DNA of 64,000 bases from Bin34 sp963422415 (GCA_963422415.1 OY729430.1:2790001-2854000), one strand, 5' to 3'. Counted from the stretch's first letter, positions 27,534 through 37,544 are shown. The notes: generated by a model from the sequence alone, not told the origin. Numbers and translations: made by a program.

Positions 27534-29138
27534 TCAGGCAGGGGTCAGCACTGTACCTGGTCGCTGGCCCGTGTGTTGTCCTTGTTGTACAACCGGGATG
27601 CCGTTAACAAATACATGCGAGATTCCCGTTGCAAATTGATGGGGGTCTTCAAAGGTCGCTTGATCCGAGACAGTGTCCAAATCGAACACAACAATATCCG
27701 CCTTGCAGCCTTCGTGCAAACGCCCTCGTTCGGCAAGGCCCAATCTCTCCGCCACTTGACCGCTCATTTTGAAGACGGCTTCCTCTAGGGAAAGTATCGG
27801 ATCTTGACGCACATAGCGGCCCAAAACTCTGGCGTGTGCCCCATAAGACCGCGGGTGAGGTTTGCCGGTATTGAGGCGCGTGCCAGGCGTCAGAGCGTAA
27901 CCGTCCGATCCCATCATGCCTAGGGGATGCCTGAGGAATGCCTTCATGTCTTCCTCGGTACGATAGAAAAAAATTACATCCAGGCGAGCATCATCCAGAT
28001 CCATCAAGGTCAAGGATGCATCGATCGGTTCCATGTCCAAGGCGTGACCAACTTCCTTGATGGTCATCCCTTCATAAGGCTTGGCCGCCTCTGTGTGCGT
28101 TGTACTGACCAGCAGCCTGTCCCATAACCAAGGCCATCCTCTAAACAGCCCTTCATGCAGCATGTCAGCACGGATCACTCGTCTTGATTGGGGATCCCGA
28201 ATGCGCTCCAGCAAAGCTGCAGGTCCTCCAGACTGGGCCCAAGTGGGAATGCACTGGCTGAAACCGCTGCTGCTGGCAGCGTAGGGATATACATCGAAAG
28301 TAACGTCGTGTCCGGCCGCCACGGCATCTTCACAGACTCTGATGACCGTATCCGCCTCTCTCCAATGACGTGGATCATTGACAGCCATGTGAGCCACCTG
28401 TACAGGTACACCCGTGGCAATGCCTATGTCTATGGCTTCCTGCACGCCCTTCACATGATATCCTGCCCAGCAGCGTATGTGACTCGTGTATATTCGGCTT
28501 GGCCAGCGAGCCACAGCCTTTGTCAAAGAGATTATCTCGACAGTGTCGCCATAGGCACTGGGAGGCAGAGTCAGCCCGGTCGAAAATCCAACTGCCCCCT
28601 GCTCCATGGACAGCTCAATTTGATACTGCATGGCCCTGATTTCATCGGCAGAAGCAGGATGATCTTCAAATCCCACCACCAGGCCCCTGACCGCGCTGTG
28701 GCCTACCAATGGCGCAATATTGATACTCAGCCCTATCTCTGATGCAGCCTTCCGATATCCGTCAAGATCCTGCCAAGTCCAAGGCACGGCATCCCCGAAA
28801 ATACTGCTCAGAGTCGCACGCAGTTCGTCCACACGTTCCGGTGACACAGGAAAAGGGCTATACCCGCAATTGCCGGTCACTTCCGTGGTTACTCCCTGCA
28901 TTGCCTTGCTCATGCCCAGCGGTTCGGCCAGCAAGGTAAGGTCCGAGTGAGTATGGATATCTATGAAGCCCGGAGCAATCACCTGTCCATCAGCATTGAT
29001 TTCGCATGCGGCGGTGGCTTCTGACAGCCTGCCCACATCCGTGATGGTCCCATCCTTGATTCCCACATCTCCTTGGGTGGCCCGGGATCCTGTACCATCC
29101 ACCAACAGCCCATTTCTGATTAGCATATCGAATGTCAT
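27534..29138 (-). CDS. D-aminoacylase/N-acyl-D-amino-acid deacylase-family amidohydrolase
   Basis: A 534-residue zinc amidohydrolase likely to remove an acyl group from an N-acyl-D-amino acid or a related amide. The HxH metal motif is His62/His64 (FIDIHTHSD). Cys91 in VTGNCGYSPFP is at the place of the metal-bridging Cys of D-aminoacylases. GHSAVRG, YTSHIR and MGSDGYAL (catalytic Asp) are present. ATG 29138 is chosen because the upstream 18 codons have no homology. It lies downstream of the importer, deacylase and oxidase genes on the same strand, about 560 bases from the oxidase. Confidence 0.88.
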   Translation of the reverse strand: MTFDMLIRNGLLVDGTGSRATQGDVGIKDGTITDVGRLSEATAACEINADGQVIAPGFIDIHTHSDLTLLAEPLGMSKAMQGVTTEVTGNCGYSPFPVSPERVDELRATLSSIFGDAVPWTWQDLDGYRKAASEIGLSINIAPLVGHSAVRGLVVGFEDHPASADEIRAMQYQIELSMEQGAVGFSTGLTLPPSAYGDTVEIISLTKAVARWPSRIYTSHIRCWAGYHVKGVQEAIDIGIATGVPVQVAHMAVNDPRHWREADTVIRVCEDAVAAGHDVTFDVYPYAASSSGFSQCIPTWAQSGGPAALLERIRDPQSRRVIRADMLHEGLFRGWPWLWDRLLVSTTHTEAAKPYEGMTIKEVGHALDMEPIDASLTLMDLDDARLDVIFFYRTEEDMKAFLRHPLGMMGSDGYALTPGTRLNTGKPHPRSYGAHARVLGRYVRQDPILSLEEAVFKMSGQVAERLGLAERGRLHEGCKADIVVFDLDTVSDQATFEDPHQFATGISHVFVNGIPVVQQGQHTGQRPGTVLTPA

Positions 29139-29700
29139 GTCAAGCCTTTTCTTTACAAGGAGGCCGCAATAAAAAAAGGAACATCTGATCAATTTGAATG
29201 TGGCCGTTTTCAGTGGTCAATGTGGATTCACCAGAGGCTCTTGAGATTCTGTGGAGTGCAACAGGGCCGTGCCGGCTGCTTCAGAAGGGGCCGGAGCGGC
29301 CAAGGGTCGCTGTGTATACGATTCTCTCTCAGTGGCGATCTGTGAGGGTACGCCCATACCAGCCATCGGTTCATCATCATCGGACAGACATCAGATCTCG
29401 ATATCCTCATCCTCAGGGCGGCAATCCCTGCAGCCTGACAGGGCTCTCTTGGTCCCTGCCAGAGCCGTGCTGTTCCTGCTTTTTCCTGGCAGTATTTTTT
29501 TGATCAGCTCCGCCTGTCCCTCTGCTGATGACCCACTGCAGCACAGACACCTTGCCTAGTGCGTGGGTCAATGTTCCTGACACCCCCTTCCACTCTTCTT
29601 GGGAACAAATTTTGCCTCATGCCTCCCCCAACGATCCTCATGGCCGGAGTCGGCAAAGGAGACTTGAGCTGGCAGGCTAGGCCCGTTCAGACCTTCATGC
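29139..29700. other. Intergenic stretch, nothing recognised
   Basis: About 560 bases between the amidohydrolase and the flavin oxidase. No supported gene or RNA. An AAAAGG just upstream of 29138 is the likely ribosome-binding site of the amidohydrolase. A promoter for that gene probably lies here, but no box is clear. Confidence 0.4.
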
Positions 29701-30825
29701 TCAAGTTCCGTTCCAGAGACGCATCCCCAACGTCTGGATGTCGAGTGCAGGAGTTTCTTCCAACGCAAGTTGGACTAGTAGCTTACCAATGAAGGGCGCA
29801 AATTTGAAGCCGTGGCCCGAGAATCCAGCTCCAATGACCACATTGGGCAGATCGGGGTGCCGGTCCAAAATGAAATCATCGTCAGGCGTATTGGTATAAA
29901 GACACGTCTCGGTATGGATATGTTCCCATTCACGATTTGGGAATAGGGACGCTACCCAACGCATCAAGTTTTCCTTCACTTCTGGATCCGGCTCTTGGTC
30001 AACTGCATCTGGTTCTACGAAGTCTCCCCAGTTGTCGTCGGCCACATTCAATACGCCTCGCCAAACTGGAAATCCATAGTAGCCTTTGTCACAATCGACA
30101 TATACGGGAAGACGATCTGGATGCAAGGCTTCCAGATTTGGACTTCTGAAGTGAAATTTCTGCTGGCGAGTGACTTTGAGATTCAATGCCAAGGCAGGCA
30201 GCAGCGAGGCGGTCCAGGAACCTCCCGTGCAAATCAGGCGCCGACACAAAATCCTGCTCTCTTCGGTTGCCACCTCCAGGCAGTCGCCTTGGGGATCCAG
30301 TCCTACTGCCTTTTGAGAAGCCAATATGGATGCACCAGCCTTGCGAGCCTCGGAGACCAGTGTTTTCAGCGCTCGGTCAGGTTCCAGGAATCCCGCTCGG
30401 GGCACCCAACAGGCAATATACCCCGAGGGAAGTTGCAGCATGGGAAAGCGTTTGGACATTTGCACCTTGGTCAGCACTTCATGGGCTTCCCGAGTCTGAC
30501 GCAACGCCATCAGACCTTCCTGAAACAAGACATTCTCGGGCTGCGCCAAGACCACTTGCCCGCAGAGTCGCAGCAACTTCGTTTGCGCCCTTTGCTCCAG
30601 ATCTTGCCATTGCACCTGCGCGGCTCGAACCATTTCGACATAAAGCGGATTCCCGTAGAACGGGCGAAACACCCGGGAGGGGCCATGTGTACTGCCCCGT
30701 TCATGTCCAAGGGGAAACTGTTCAATTCCAAGGGCAGGTATGCCGCGCAAGGCCAAATGATAAAGCGATGCACAGCCCATGGCGCCCAGACCCAAGACTG
30801 CGGTATCGGTTTCGTATCGGTTCAT
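29701..30825 (-). CDS. Monomeric sarcosine oxidase/N-methyltryptophan oxidase-like flavoenzyme
   Basis: A 374-residue FAD amine oxidase that would demethylate or oxidise a secondary amino acid, giving H2O2. The dinucleotide-binding motif is GLGAMG (residues 12-17), and the REXXRRxxY-like region reads GPSRVFRPFYG. Cys308 in TETCLYTNTPD corresponds to the Cys that covalently holds FAD in monomeric sarcosine oxidase. GAGFSGHGFKFAP closes the FAD site. AAGGAGA stands upstream of ATG 30825. It follows the desuccinylase-family gene in the importer operon. Confidence 0.9.
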   Translation of the reverse strand: MNRYETDTAVLGLGAMGCASLYHLALRGIPALGIEQFPLGHERGSTHGPSRVFRPFYGNPLYVEMVRAAQVQWQDLEQRAQTKLLRLCGQVVLAQPENVLFQEGLMALRQTREAHEVLTKVQMSKRFPMLQLPSGYIACWVPRAGFLEPDRALKTLVSEARKAGASILASQKAVGLDPQGDCLEVATEESRILCRRLICTGGSWTASLLPALALNLKVTRQQKFHFRSPNLEALHPDRLPVYVDCDKGYYGFPVWRGVLNVADDNWGDFVEPDAVDQEPDPEVKENLMRWVASLFPNREWEHIHTETCLYTNTPDDDFILDRHPDLPNVVIGAGFSGHGFKFAPFIGKLLVQLALEETPALDIQTLGMRLWNGT

Positions 30826-30984
30826 GCGCTCTTCTCCTTGGATTGCCTTCTTCCCGAGGTCTGCACTCGGCCCAGTTTTGTGCCCCTGCCTCTTGCACTT
30901 CGTCAAGTTCCACGATCCGGAGAGCCAGCGCGATCGTTGTCATCCATACCAATAATGCACGGATCCAGCGCACCGAAGCATGAA

Positions 30985-31992
30985 CTATACCTCCATTTCA
31001 AGGACATAGATCAAACACTCTCCCATCAGCACCCGGGGAAACGTTCGCAAGAGCATTACGCGTCCTGTTTGTTCAGCCAGCACTTCGGCCAGCACGGTGC
31101 CATCCGGATGGCGCACTTGGCCGAGAACATCTCCAGTGCAAACGGGATCCCACAGATTCACGGCAGGTACAAAAAGCCCCGAGGAGGGGCTGGGATAATT
31201 CACCTGCAAATGGCCTGCCTCTTCACCCAGCGTCTGCAGGCTGAAAGCAGGTTCGACAGTCGGATAGACGCCATTGACAATCCCCAGAAAGGCCAAGATG
31301 TTCCAGATGCCCTGTACCGCAGCTGCACGCTGCGAAGGCCGAAGTCTGCCTTCGCCCCGATTCTCGACGTAAATGGCGGGCACTCCCTTGATCCGTGCCG
31401 CGGACAGAGTGCGTCCCGGCAGGGCCTCGGTGCCCCATACCAAGTCGAAGCCAAAAGCAATGGCAGCCTCGTGCAAACGAGATCCAGTCGGTCCGCCTTG
31501 GACCTGGTAGCCTGCCAGCTCCTTGCATGCATACAGGTTGCCGCCTGCATGCATATCCAGCAAGAAGTCGGCTTGGACTACAAGATATTCTTGAAATACG
31601 TGCGCGATGCGCTCGGTGGGAAACCCTTGGGAACTGCCCGGGAAAACACGGGCCAGATTCAAATGATCCCAACCTCCTTCTCTGGTTCCATGTGCAAAAG
31701 CCGGTCCGTTGACCATGGGCATGCCGAAGAATGTGCCACTCATGTGCGCGGTGTCCAGCTCAGAGAAAACATCCTGTATGGCAACAGGACCTTCGTATTC
31801 GTCTCCATGCACGAGCCCCGTTGCCATACAGACAGGACCGGGCCGTTCCCCGCGGGCCAGAACGACCGGGCAATAGAGAGGTTCCCCCGTGGACAAGGTG
31901 TTCACCACCAGATGCAGACGGGACTTGGTCCCAGGCGCAAAATCGGTCACCGTAAACTCGGAATAGAGAATTTGTTGCACATTCGTTGACAT
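30985..31992 (-). CDS. Succinylglutamate desuccinylase/aspartoacylase-family deacylase
   Basis: A 335-residue zinc carboxypeptidase-fold deacylase (M14-like). Zinc ligands are His62 and Glu65 (HGDEYEG) and His148 (LLDMHAGG). The C-terminal beta domain (PSPSSGLFVPAV onward) is typical of the AstE/aspartoacylase group. Members remove succinyl, acetyl or other acyl groups from amino acids and ectoine derivatives. GAGGAGGG precedes ATG 31992. It sits directly behind two peptide-type permeases, so its substrate may be what they import. Two decayed relatives lie at 21.4-22.2 and 26.9-27.4 kb. Confidence 0.87.
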   Translation of the reverse strand: MSTNVQQILYSEFTVTDFAPGTKSRLHLVVNTLSTGEPLYCPVVLARGERPGPVCMATGLVHGDEYEGPVAIQDVFSELDTAHMSGTFFGMPMVNGPAFAHGTREGGWDHLNLARVFPGSSQGFPTERIAHVFQEYLVVQADFLLDMHAGGNLYACKELAGYQVQGGPTGSRLHEAAIAFGFDLVWGTEALPGRTLSAARIKGVPAIYVENRGEGRLRPSQRAAAVQGIWNILAFLGIVNGVYPTVEPAFSLQTLGEEAGHLQVNYPSPSSGLFVPAVNLWDPVCTGDVLGQVRHPDGTVLAEVLAEQTGRVMLLRTFPRVLMGECLIYVLEMEV

Positions 31993-32108
31993 CAATCCCT
32001 CCTCGGAGGATGCCGGGCATCGGTCAAGCTCGTGCCAGCGCCAAGTCGACCGGCAAACTCAGACAACAGCGCAAACGAGGCGGCTCGTGTCCGCGTTCGA
32101 CCATGGAA

Positions 32109-33044
32109 CTATAAATGGACGCCTGGGTTCGCCATGGTGGGATCAAGTACATCGCGCAAGGCATCGGCCAAGCTGTTAAGCCCTAGGATCAGTGACGTGA
32201 TGAAGAGGCCCGGAAAAAAGCCGTACCACCATGCCCGGCGCAGATGACCGCGGCCACTCAGCAACATGGCTCCCCAGGACGCGTCAGGTGGTTGCGTGCC
32301 CAAGCCAAGAAAACTGAGGGCGGCTTCCACCAGGATGGCAAACGCAATGGCCAATGTGATCTGCACAATAATAGGCGCCAAGGAGTTGGGCAGAATGGTC
32401 CTGAAAATGATCCTGTGTGCCGTGGCTCCAACCGCTCGGGCCGCCAACACGAAATCCGTTTCCTTTTGCACCAAAATGCTGGATCGGGCCAAGCGGGCAA
32501 ATCCGGGCAGACCTACAATGGCGACAGCGATCATGGCATTGACAGAGCCCGGCCCCAGTACGGCCACGATGGTCAGGGCCAGCAAGAGCGCCGGAAAGGC
32601 CAAAAGCGTGTCTATGCAGCGCATGATGACCGAATCGAGCCAGCTGCCTGTATATCCGCTCACAAGACCCAAGGGAACCCCAAGAGCCGCGGCCGTGAGG
32701 GCCGCGAAGGCTCCGGCCAGCAAGGAAATGCGGCCGGCGTGCAGGGTGCGCGTGTAAATGTCGCGCCCGAACTCGTCGGTGCCAAAGAAATGGGCTGGGC
32801 TGGGAGGCAAGAACTGGTTGCCTTTGCTTATCGCTAGGGGATCGTGAGTCGAGAGGAGAGGGGCCGATACCGAAATGAAAAGCATGATCAAGACCACCAG
32901 CAGCCCGAGCATGCCGCCCCGCTGTTGCCTGAATCGACGCCACAAGCGCGTACGCAGGGGCTCCGTGGGAAGGGCAAGGGGTTCGAATGTCCTAGCCTGC
33001 GGAGATATACCGGCGGTTTCCGTGTGACTTTCCGACATGAGCAT
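32109..33044 (-). CDS. Peptide/nickel-type ABC transporter permease (DppC-like)
   Basis: A 311-residue inner-membrane permease with an N-terminal helix (LLVVLIMLFISVSAPLL) and the conserved FGTDEFGRDIYTRTLHAGRISL entry segment. The cytoplasmic EAA motif reads EAALSFLGLGTQPPDASWGAM. It pairs with the upstream DppB-like permease, 36 bases away. The ATPase subunits normally encoded next to it are missing. Confidence 0.92.
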   Translation of the reverse strand: MLMSESHTETAGISPQARTFEPLALPTEPLRTRLWRRFRQQRGGMLGLLVVLIMLFISVSAPLLSTHDPLAISKGNQFLPPSPAHFFGTDEFGRDIYTRTLHAGRISLLAGAFAALTAAALGVPLGLVSGYTGSWLDSVIMRCIDTLLAFPALLLALTIVAVLGPGSVNAMIAVAIVGLPGFARLARSSILVQKETDFVLAARAVGATAHRIIFRTILPNSLAPIIVQITLAIAFAILVEAALSFLGLGTQPPDASWGAMLLSGRGHLRRAWWYGFFPGLFITSLILGLNSLADALRDVLDPTMANPGVHL

Positions 33045-33080
33045 GGAACGTTGGAACTGTAGGCCTCCGCCTAGACGGGT

Positions 33081-34025
33081 TCACTGATACCGGATCCGCG
33101 GATCCAGGAATCCATAAGTCAAGTCTGTGATCAAGGTCACACACACGAATATAGCTACCACAAACAACACGGTGCCCTGCAAGACAGGATAGTCCCGAGT
33201 TCCTATTGCCTGCAGCATCAGTCTGCCCAAGCCGGGCCAGTCGAAGATCGATTCTGTCACCACGGCTCCACCCAAGAACGCGCCCAATTGCAGACCCAGC
33301 ATGGTCACAACCGGAATCAGGGCATTCTTCAGCACATGTCGCGTCAGGATTCTGGATTCAGCCAACCCCTTGGCTCGCGCTGTACGCACGTAGTCCATCT
33401 CCAACACTTCCAGCAGAGAGCTCTTGAGAAATCGTGTCAGCAACGTGGCAGAGTAAAAGCCGAGCGTAAGAGAAGGCAGAATCATCAGGCGCAGCGCCAG
33501 CACCGGCTTCTGATCGAATTCCACGCGACCGGACGGTGGCAGCCATTTGAGTTGCAGGGAAAACACAAGCACCAGTAGAATGCCCAGCCAGAAGGTGGGG
33601 ATGGCCTGCCCCAGAGCAACCACAAGCGAGGTGAGATGTTCAAGCCAGCCGCCTCGCCTGACCGCGGACAATATACCCAAGGGAATCGCCAAGAGCAGGG
33701 CTATCAGCAGTCCACCGACCGTCAGCTGCAGCGTGGCCAAAAACTTCAGCTTGATCAGATCAAGGACCGGATATCCATTCAGGATGGACACGCCCAAGTC
33801 TCCCCGCAACACTTGACCCAGCCAGATTGCATACTGCATATACATGGGTTGATCCAGACCCAAGCGGGCACGGGCGGCCACGATCTGTTCCGGCAGCGCG
33901 TCGGGTCCCGCAATCAATATGGCCGGATCTCCAGGAATGAAGCGCACCAAGCCGAAAACCAGAATGGAACTCAGGAAGAGGACTGGCAGTGTCTGGACCA
34001 GTCGTCGCAACACATAGGTAGCCAT
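33081..34025 (-). CDS. Peptide/nickel-type ABC transporter permease (DppB-like)
   Basis: A 314-residue permease with the characteristic start YVLRRLVQTLPVLFLSSILVF, the FIPGDPA segment and the EAA-type loop RTARAKGLAESRILTRHVLKN. Six helices are visible. It lies between the binding-protein gene and the DppC-like gene. The 250-base gap before it contains a strong hairpin that may lower its expression relative to the binding protein. Confidence 0.93.
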   Translation of the reverse strand: MATYVLRRLVQTLPVLFLSSILVFGLVRFIPGDPAILIAGPDALPEQIVAARARLGLDQPMYMQYAIWLGQVLRGDLGVSILNGYPVLDLIKLKFLATLQLTVGGLLIALLLAIPLGILSAVRRGGWLEHLTSLVVALGQAIPTFWLGILLVLVFSLQLKWLPPSGRVEFDQKPVLALRLMILPSLTLGFYSATLLTRFLKSSLLEVLEMDYVRTARAKGLAESRILTRHVLKNALIPVVTMLGLQLGAFLGGAVVTESIFDWPGLGRLMLQAIGTRDYPVLQGTVLFVVAIFVCVTLITDLTYGFLDPRIRYQ

Positions 34026-34040
34026 GCGGATCTAAAGACA

Positions 34041-34067
34041 GGCGGAAGCTCCAGCGGAGCTTCCGCC
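34041..34067 (-). promoter_or_regulatory. Strong hairpin between binding-protein and permease genes
   Basis: Twelve-base perfect arms (GGCGGAAGCTCC and its complement) enclose a three-base loop, 15 bases before the DppB-like start. On the minus strand no long T-run follows, so full termination is unlikely. A likely role is attenuation or 3' protection of the binding-protein mRNA, as seen in other importer operons. Confidence 0.6.
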
Positions 34068-34275
34068 CCTTCCTTTTGCCATGGACCGCACCGGGCCCAT
34101 GGTGGCCCTGTGCGGACAGCCCGCGGCTCCTCCCTTCTGGCAGTAGTGCCAAAGAGCCGTGGACATTCGCCTCCGGGCGATGAGGACTGATCGCCTCTTG
34201 CTCAACGTGTCGCTCGGCCCAGGCTCGGCCCAAGCCCAAGAGCCAGCAACATGTCCAAGGAACACGATCGGAGTT

Positions 34276-35916
34276 CTATTCGAGCCAGGCGCCGCCCGCC
34301 ATCAACTCGTCGTTGACGGTCCACTCCAGACCTTGCACATTGGCTTGGCGGGCAAACAGCGTGTACTTCCAGGAAACCGGAATGTTGACGCAAGCATCCA
34401 GCAGAATCTCGTTCACTTTTCTAAAGGCCGTGCGCCGCTCTTCCCGGTCGAAAGTGGACCCGGCAACTTGCAGGTTTTCCACGTAGCCCGCGGGAAAATC
34501 TCCTCTGGGGAAAATGGGACTTGAGCGAGGGCGATACGGGCTATTGTCAAACAGTCCCATTGGATCTAGGTGCTGTCTGCCCACAAAGGTGACATCAAGG
34601 TCGAACACGGCGCTGCCGTCAGTCTCCGGCGTACCGAGATGCCGCGGGCCGTAGGTGGCGCTGTCTAGGGGTTCGACATCGACTTCCACTCCTATCGTGG
34701 CCAAATCGGCTTCCAGAATGGTGCCGATATCCGTGGTCTCGGGAAAGGCCTGGATGGTGATGGTATTCAGGACCAACTTGACTCCGTTCTTGTCTCGGAC
34801 ACCATCGCCCTCGCTGTCGATCCATCCCGCCTCGTCCAGCAGCGCAGCCGACTTCTCTAGGTCGAAACTGTAGTGATCGGCCATGTCTGCGAAATAGGCC
34901 ACGGAATAGTCGGGAAATGCCACCACCGTGGCCCCTCCCACCCCGAACAGGGCCTGGTCCACAATGGCATCGCGGTCAATGGCCCAGCATAGGGCCTGTC
35001 GCACCCTCTTGTCGTTGAGCGCTCCCTCCGGCTGGTCAGGATCAGGGGGATTCACGGTGATGGAATAGAGCAAGCCGCCTTGTCCGAATTCGACTTCAAC
35101 GCCTGCGTCCAGCAGACGCTGGTAATCCTTGGGCGGAACGGCTATGGCCGCATCTATGATCCCGGTTTCCAAGGCTGTCACCAAGGCTTCCAGATCATCG
35201 AAGGGCTTGAAGGACACCTCGTCCAAATAGGGCCGTCCCTCGTCCCAATAGTCTTCATTTCGGGTGAAGGTCAGAATGTCGCCCGGAATCCATTGCTGCA
35301 ACACAAAGGGTCCAGTGCCCATGCAGGAACTGGCCAGCGAATCAAATGACTCGGGAGCCATGATGCGCATCACATTGAGGATGTCAAACATGTTGGGTGT
35401 GGGCGCGGCAAAGGTGATGGTCACGCTGTGATCCCCGTTGGCCACGGCACCTGTAACCGTCTGTACCATGCCATGCACATTCGAGCCCGTATCGGGCACC
35501 AGCGCACGTTCAATATTCTGCACCACATCGTCGGCTACAAAGGCCCGCCCGTTGTGCCAGACCACATCCTCACGCAGGGTCAGGGTTACGGCGGTGCCTT
35601 CGTCGTTCGTCTCCCACGCCGTAGCCAGACGCGGCACAATGTTCAGTCTCTTGTCATAGAGAATCAAGCTGTCATAGCATTGGTTCTGCATGGGATAGCT
35701 GACAAAACCAAGCGAAAACGCGTCGAAGTTGATAATGTCATCTGTAGTTCCCACCACCAGAGAACCACCGCGCCGGGGCCCCTCTTCCTTTGCCATATCA
35801 TCGGCTTCAGGCACTGCATTGCTAGGAGGGGTGCAGGAAACGCTAGCTACGGCAAAGACCAGCAGCATTGCCATATACCAGCCAAGTCGAATCATATTCT
35901 TTGGTCTGCAAGACAT
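34276..35916 (-). CDS. Peptide-type ABC transporter substrate-binding lipoprotein
   Basis: A 546-residue family-5 extracellular solute-binding protein. The signal peptide ends in a lipobox (VASVSC, Cys28), so it is a membrane-anchored lipoprotein. Typical segments include RGGSLVVGT at the mature N-terminus, WHNGRAFVADDVV and RVRQALCWAIDRDAIV. ATG 35916 is chosen because AAAGGTGAG lies seven bases upstream; a TTG at 35922 is also open. It would deliver a peptide or amino-acid derivative to the two permeases encoded next. Confidence 0.93.
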   Translation of the reverse strand: MSCRPKNMIRLGWYMAMLLVFAVASVSCTPPSNAVPEADDMAKEEGPRRGGSLVVGTTDDIINFDAFSLGFVSYPMQNQCYDSLILYDKRLNIVPRLATAWETNDEGTAVTLTLREDVVWHNGRAFVADDVVQNIERALVPDTGSNVHGMVQTVTGAVANGDHSVTITFAAPTPNMFDILNVMRIMAPESFDSLASSCMGTGPFVLQQWIPGDILTFTRNEDYWDEGRPYLDEVSFKPFDDLEALVTALETGIIDAAIAVPPKDYQRLLDAGVEVEFGQGGLLYSITVNPPDPDQPEGALNDKRVRQALCWAIDRDAIVDQALFGVGGATVVAFPDYSVAYFADMADHYSFDLEKSAALLDEAGWIDSEGDGVRDKNGVKLVLNTITIQAFPETTDIGTILEADLATIGVEVDVEPLDSATYGPRHLGTPETDGSAVFDLDVTFVGRQHLDPMGLFDNSPYRPRSSPIFPRGDFPAGYVENLQVAGSTFDREERRTAFRKVNEILLDACVNIPVSWKYTLFARQANVQGLEWTVNDELMAGGAWLE

Positions 35917-36572
35917 GTGCAACTCACCTTTGGGGTTACATCAAAATGAACTTGGTCGCTATAGCCACTCTCTGCACCTTGCCAAGGGACTGATCGTGGT
36001 CAGGCCGGAATCCAGCTTTGCACAAAAGAGCATGCAAGGATAGAAATCCCGATTCTACCACTCCAGATTCTGTGCAGGAGACCTGTCTTGCGGAAAGCCC
36101 CGTGGGCTCTCCTCCCGCCCCAAGACAGATCTGCCTTGGGGCGGAATCCGCGTTGTACTGCAGGTATTTACATTGCCTCTTGACCCCAGAATCAGCCACT
36201 CCGTTTCCGGATTTCTGAACAGAGGATACGTTCGGACTCTGAAAAGTCCTATTTTCAAGAGAAATTCCCAAGCAGGCTACACGCCCTCCCTTTACAGCAG
36301 ACACTGTCTCATATCTACCAATCACTATCGGGCCATGGGTGACAGGGCTCAAAATCCTGGAGCAGTGAGGCAATGCAGCGGGCGCGGGCGTGGCTTCTAG
36401 CCTGTGCCTCCATGTAATGGTACCGAGAACCCTGACTGCCCGTACGGCACGTTCCAGATTGGCATGTTCCCATTGCTTCGCGGATCGTTCGGACGCCGAT
36501 ATCAAGATCTCCAACTCGCAATCCTTCCTTTCGCCGATCCTCCTTTTCCACAACGTTCACCCGCCTTGACCC
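35917..36572. other. Upstream region of the importer operon
   Basis: About 650 bases. A long minus-strand open frame exists but lacks any recognisable composition or family feature, so I do not call it. The region probably holds the importer promoter. A near-perfect palindrome at 36117-36142 is the only clear element. Confidence 0.45.
36117..36142. repeat. 26-bp near-perfect palindrome upstream of the importer operon
   Basis: Arms GCCCCAAG and CTTGGGGC flank an inner CAGATCTG palindrome, with a single unpaired base on each side. It lies about 200 bases upstream of the binding-protein start. It could be an operator for a dimeric regulator or a terminator-like hairpin; no T-run follows. Confidence 0.55.
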
Positions 36573-37544
36573 CTACCCACCGTCGATACTTGATATCCAA
36601 GATTCCCAGTCCAATGGTGACATGGTTCCTGTCAAGGTAACCAACGTATCGCTGACCCGCGGCATGGTTTCCATGTCTTCTCTAGAAGGCACCTCCAACC
36701 CGGGTCCATGGACTTCCAGTTCGCCAAAGCCGCCAAAGACCCCATTGTCATTGAAGATCTGGACCACATCACCCAGCGTCCCAGGCTGGTCCAGCGGCGT
36801 ATCCAAGTACACTGCATCTGCAGGCACCTGGAACCAGCGGGCAGTTACCAGCCATGCATCTCGCGACAAAGGTCGGGCATAGGCAATGAGATCGGCGACA
36901 TCTTGCTGTCCTATGCCGATCTTGTACATCTGATCTCCCGTTATCTCCGCCTGCAGACCTCTCGGGCCGATGTGCACCAAACCTGAATCGTCTCCAAAAT
37001 GCAGTCGGTAATGGTCGGGGGTGGAAGAAGCCACATATACCCGCCCCCCTACTGGCACTTGCAGAATGCGCCATAGATTGATCCCTTGACCTGGAGTGCC
37101 ACCCTCTAGGGCCAGCGTGTCAACGGTGATCCAACCGACTGGATCCTGAAGCCCTGGGATTGTGCGGTCTAACATCTCATTGAACGTAAACTGCCGCTCG
37201 ATCTTGCCGTGTACATGTCTCGACCTGCGGCGGTGTTGCACTGCAAAAGACTGTGTGACAGTGAGAGAATTCCCTTGTTGCCCTTCCAAGGTCCAGGACC
37301 CGGGATCGATGGCTTCCGCCACCTTGTACTTGTCAAGGTCAAAAGTCGAGATATCGATCCAATGCCAATCTCTCTCAGGAGCAATCCAAAGACGGTCTCC
37401 ACCTATGTTCCAGTCAGTAATGGTCCTCGGTCTCCAGATCGCCTCTTCACCATGGTGTGTCAGTGCATACACCCGCCCCCTGCTTGGCAGAACAGAAAAT
37501 ACACCATACGGATGCGGAATCGTCAGGCAATCAAATTCAGTCAT
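36573..37544 (-). CDS. Conserved hypothetical protein, possibly beta-sandwich sugar-binding
   Basis: A 323-residue soluble protein with no signal peptide. It contains GGDRLWIAPERDWHWID and many Trp and aromatic residues spread over strand-like segments, which resembles an uncharacterised family with a galactose-mutarotase-like fold (possibly DUF6786); that assignment is from memory and weak. ATG 37544 has AGCAGGGA upstream. It is divergent from the sulfatase region and lies upstream of the importer operon, on the same strand. Confidence 0.65.
   Translation of the reverse strand: MTEFDCLTIPHPYGVFSVLPSRGRVYALTHHGEEAIWRPRTITDWNIGGDRLWIAPERDWHWIDISTFDLDKYKVAEAIDPGSWTLEGQQGNSLTVTQSFAVQHRRRSRHVHGKIERQFTFNEMLDRTIPGLQDPVGWITVDTLALEGGTPGQGINLWRILQVPVGGRVYVASSTPDHYRLHFGDDSGLVHIGPRGLQAEITGDQMYKIGIGQQDVADLIAYARPLSRDAWLVTARWFQVPADAVYLDTPLDQPGTLGDVVQIFNDNGVFGGFGELEVHGPGLEVPSREDMETMPRVSDTLVTLTGTMSPLDWESWISSIDGG

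Noticed and set aside
35936..36553. Long minus-strand open frame (205 codons) upstream of the importer
   Set aside because: Composition is not protein-like, it spans the palindrome at 36117-36142, and no family feature or ribosome-binding site was seen.
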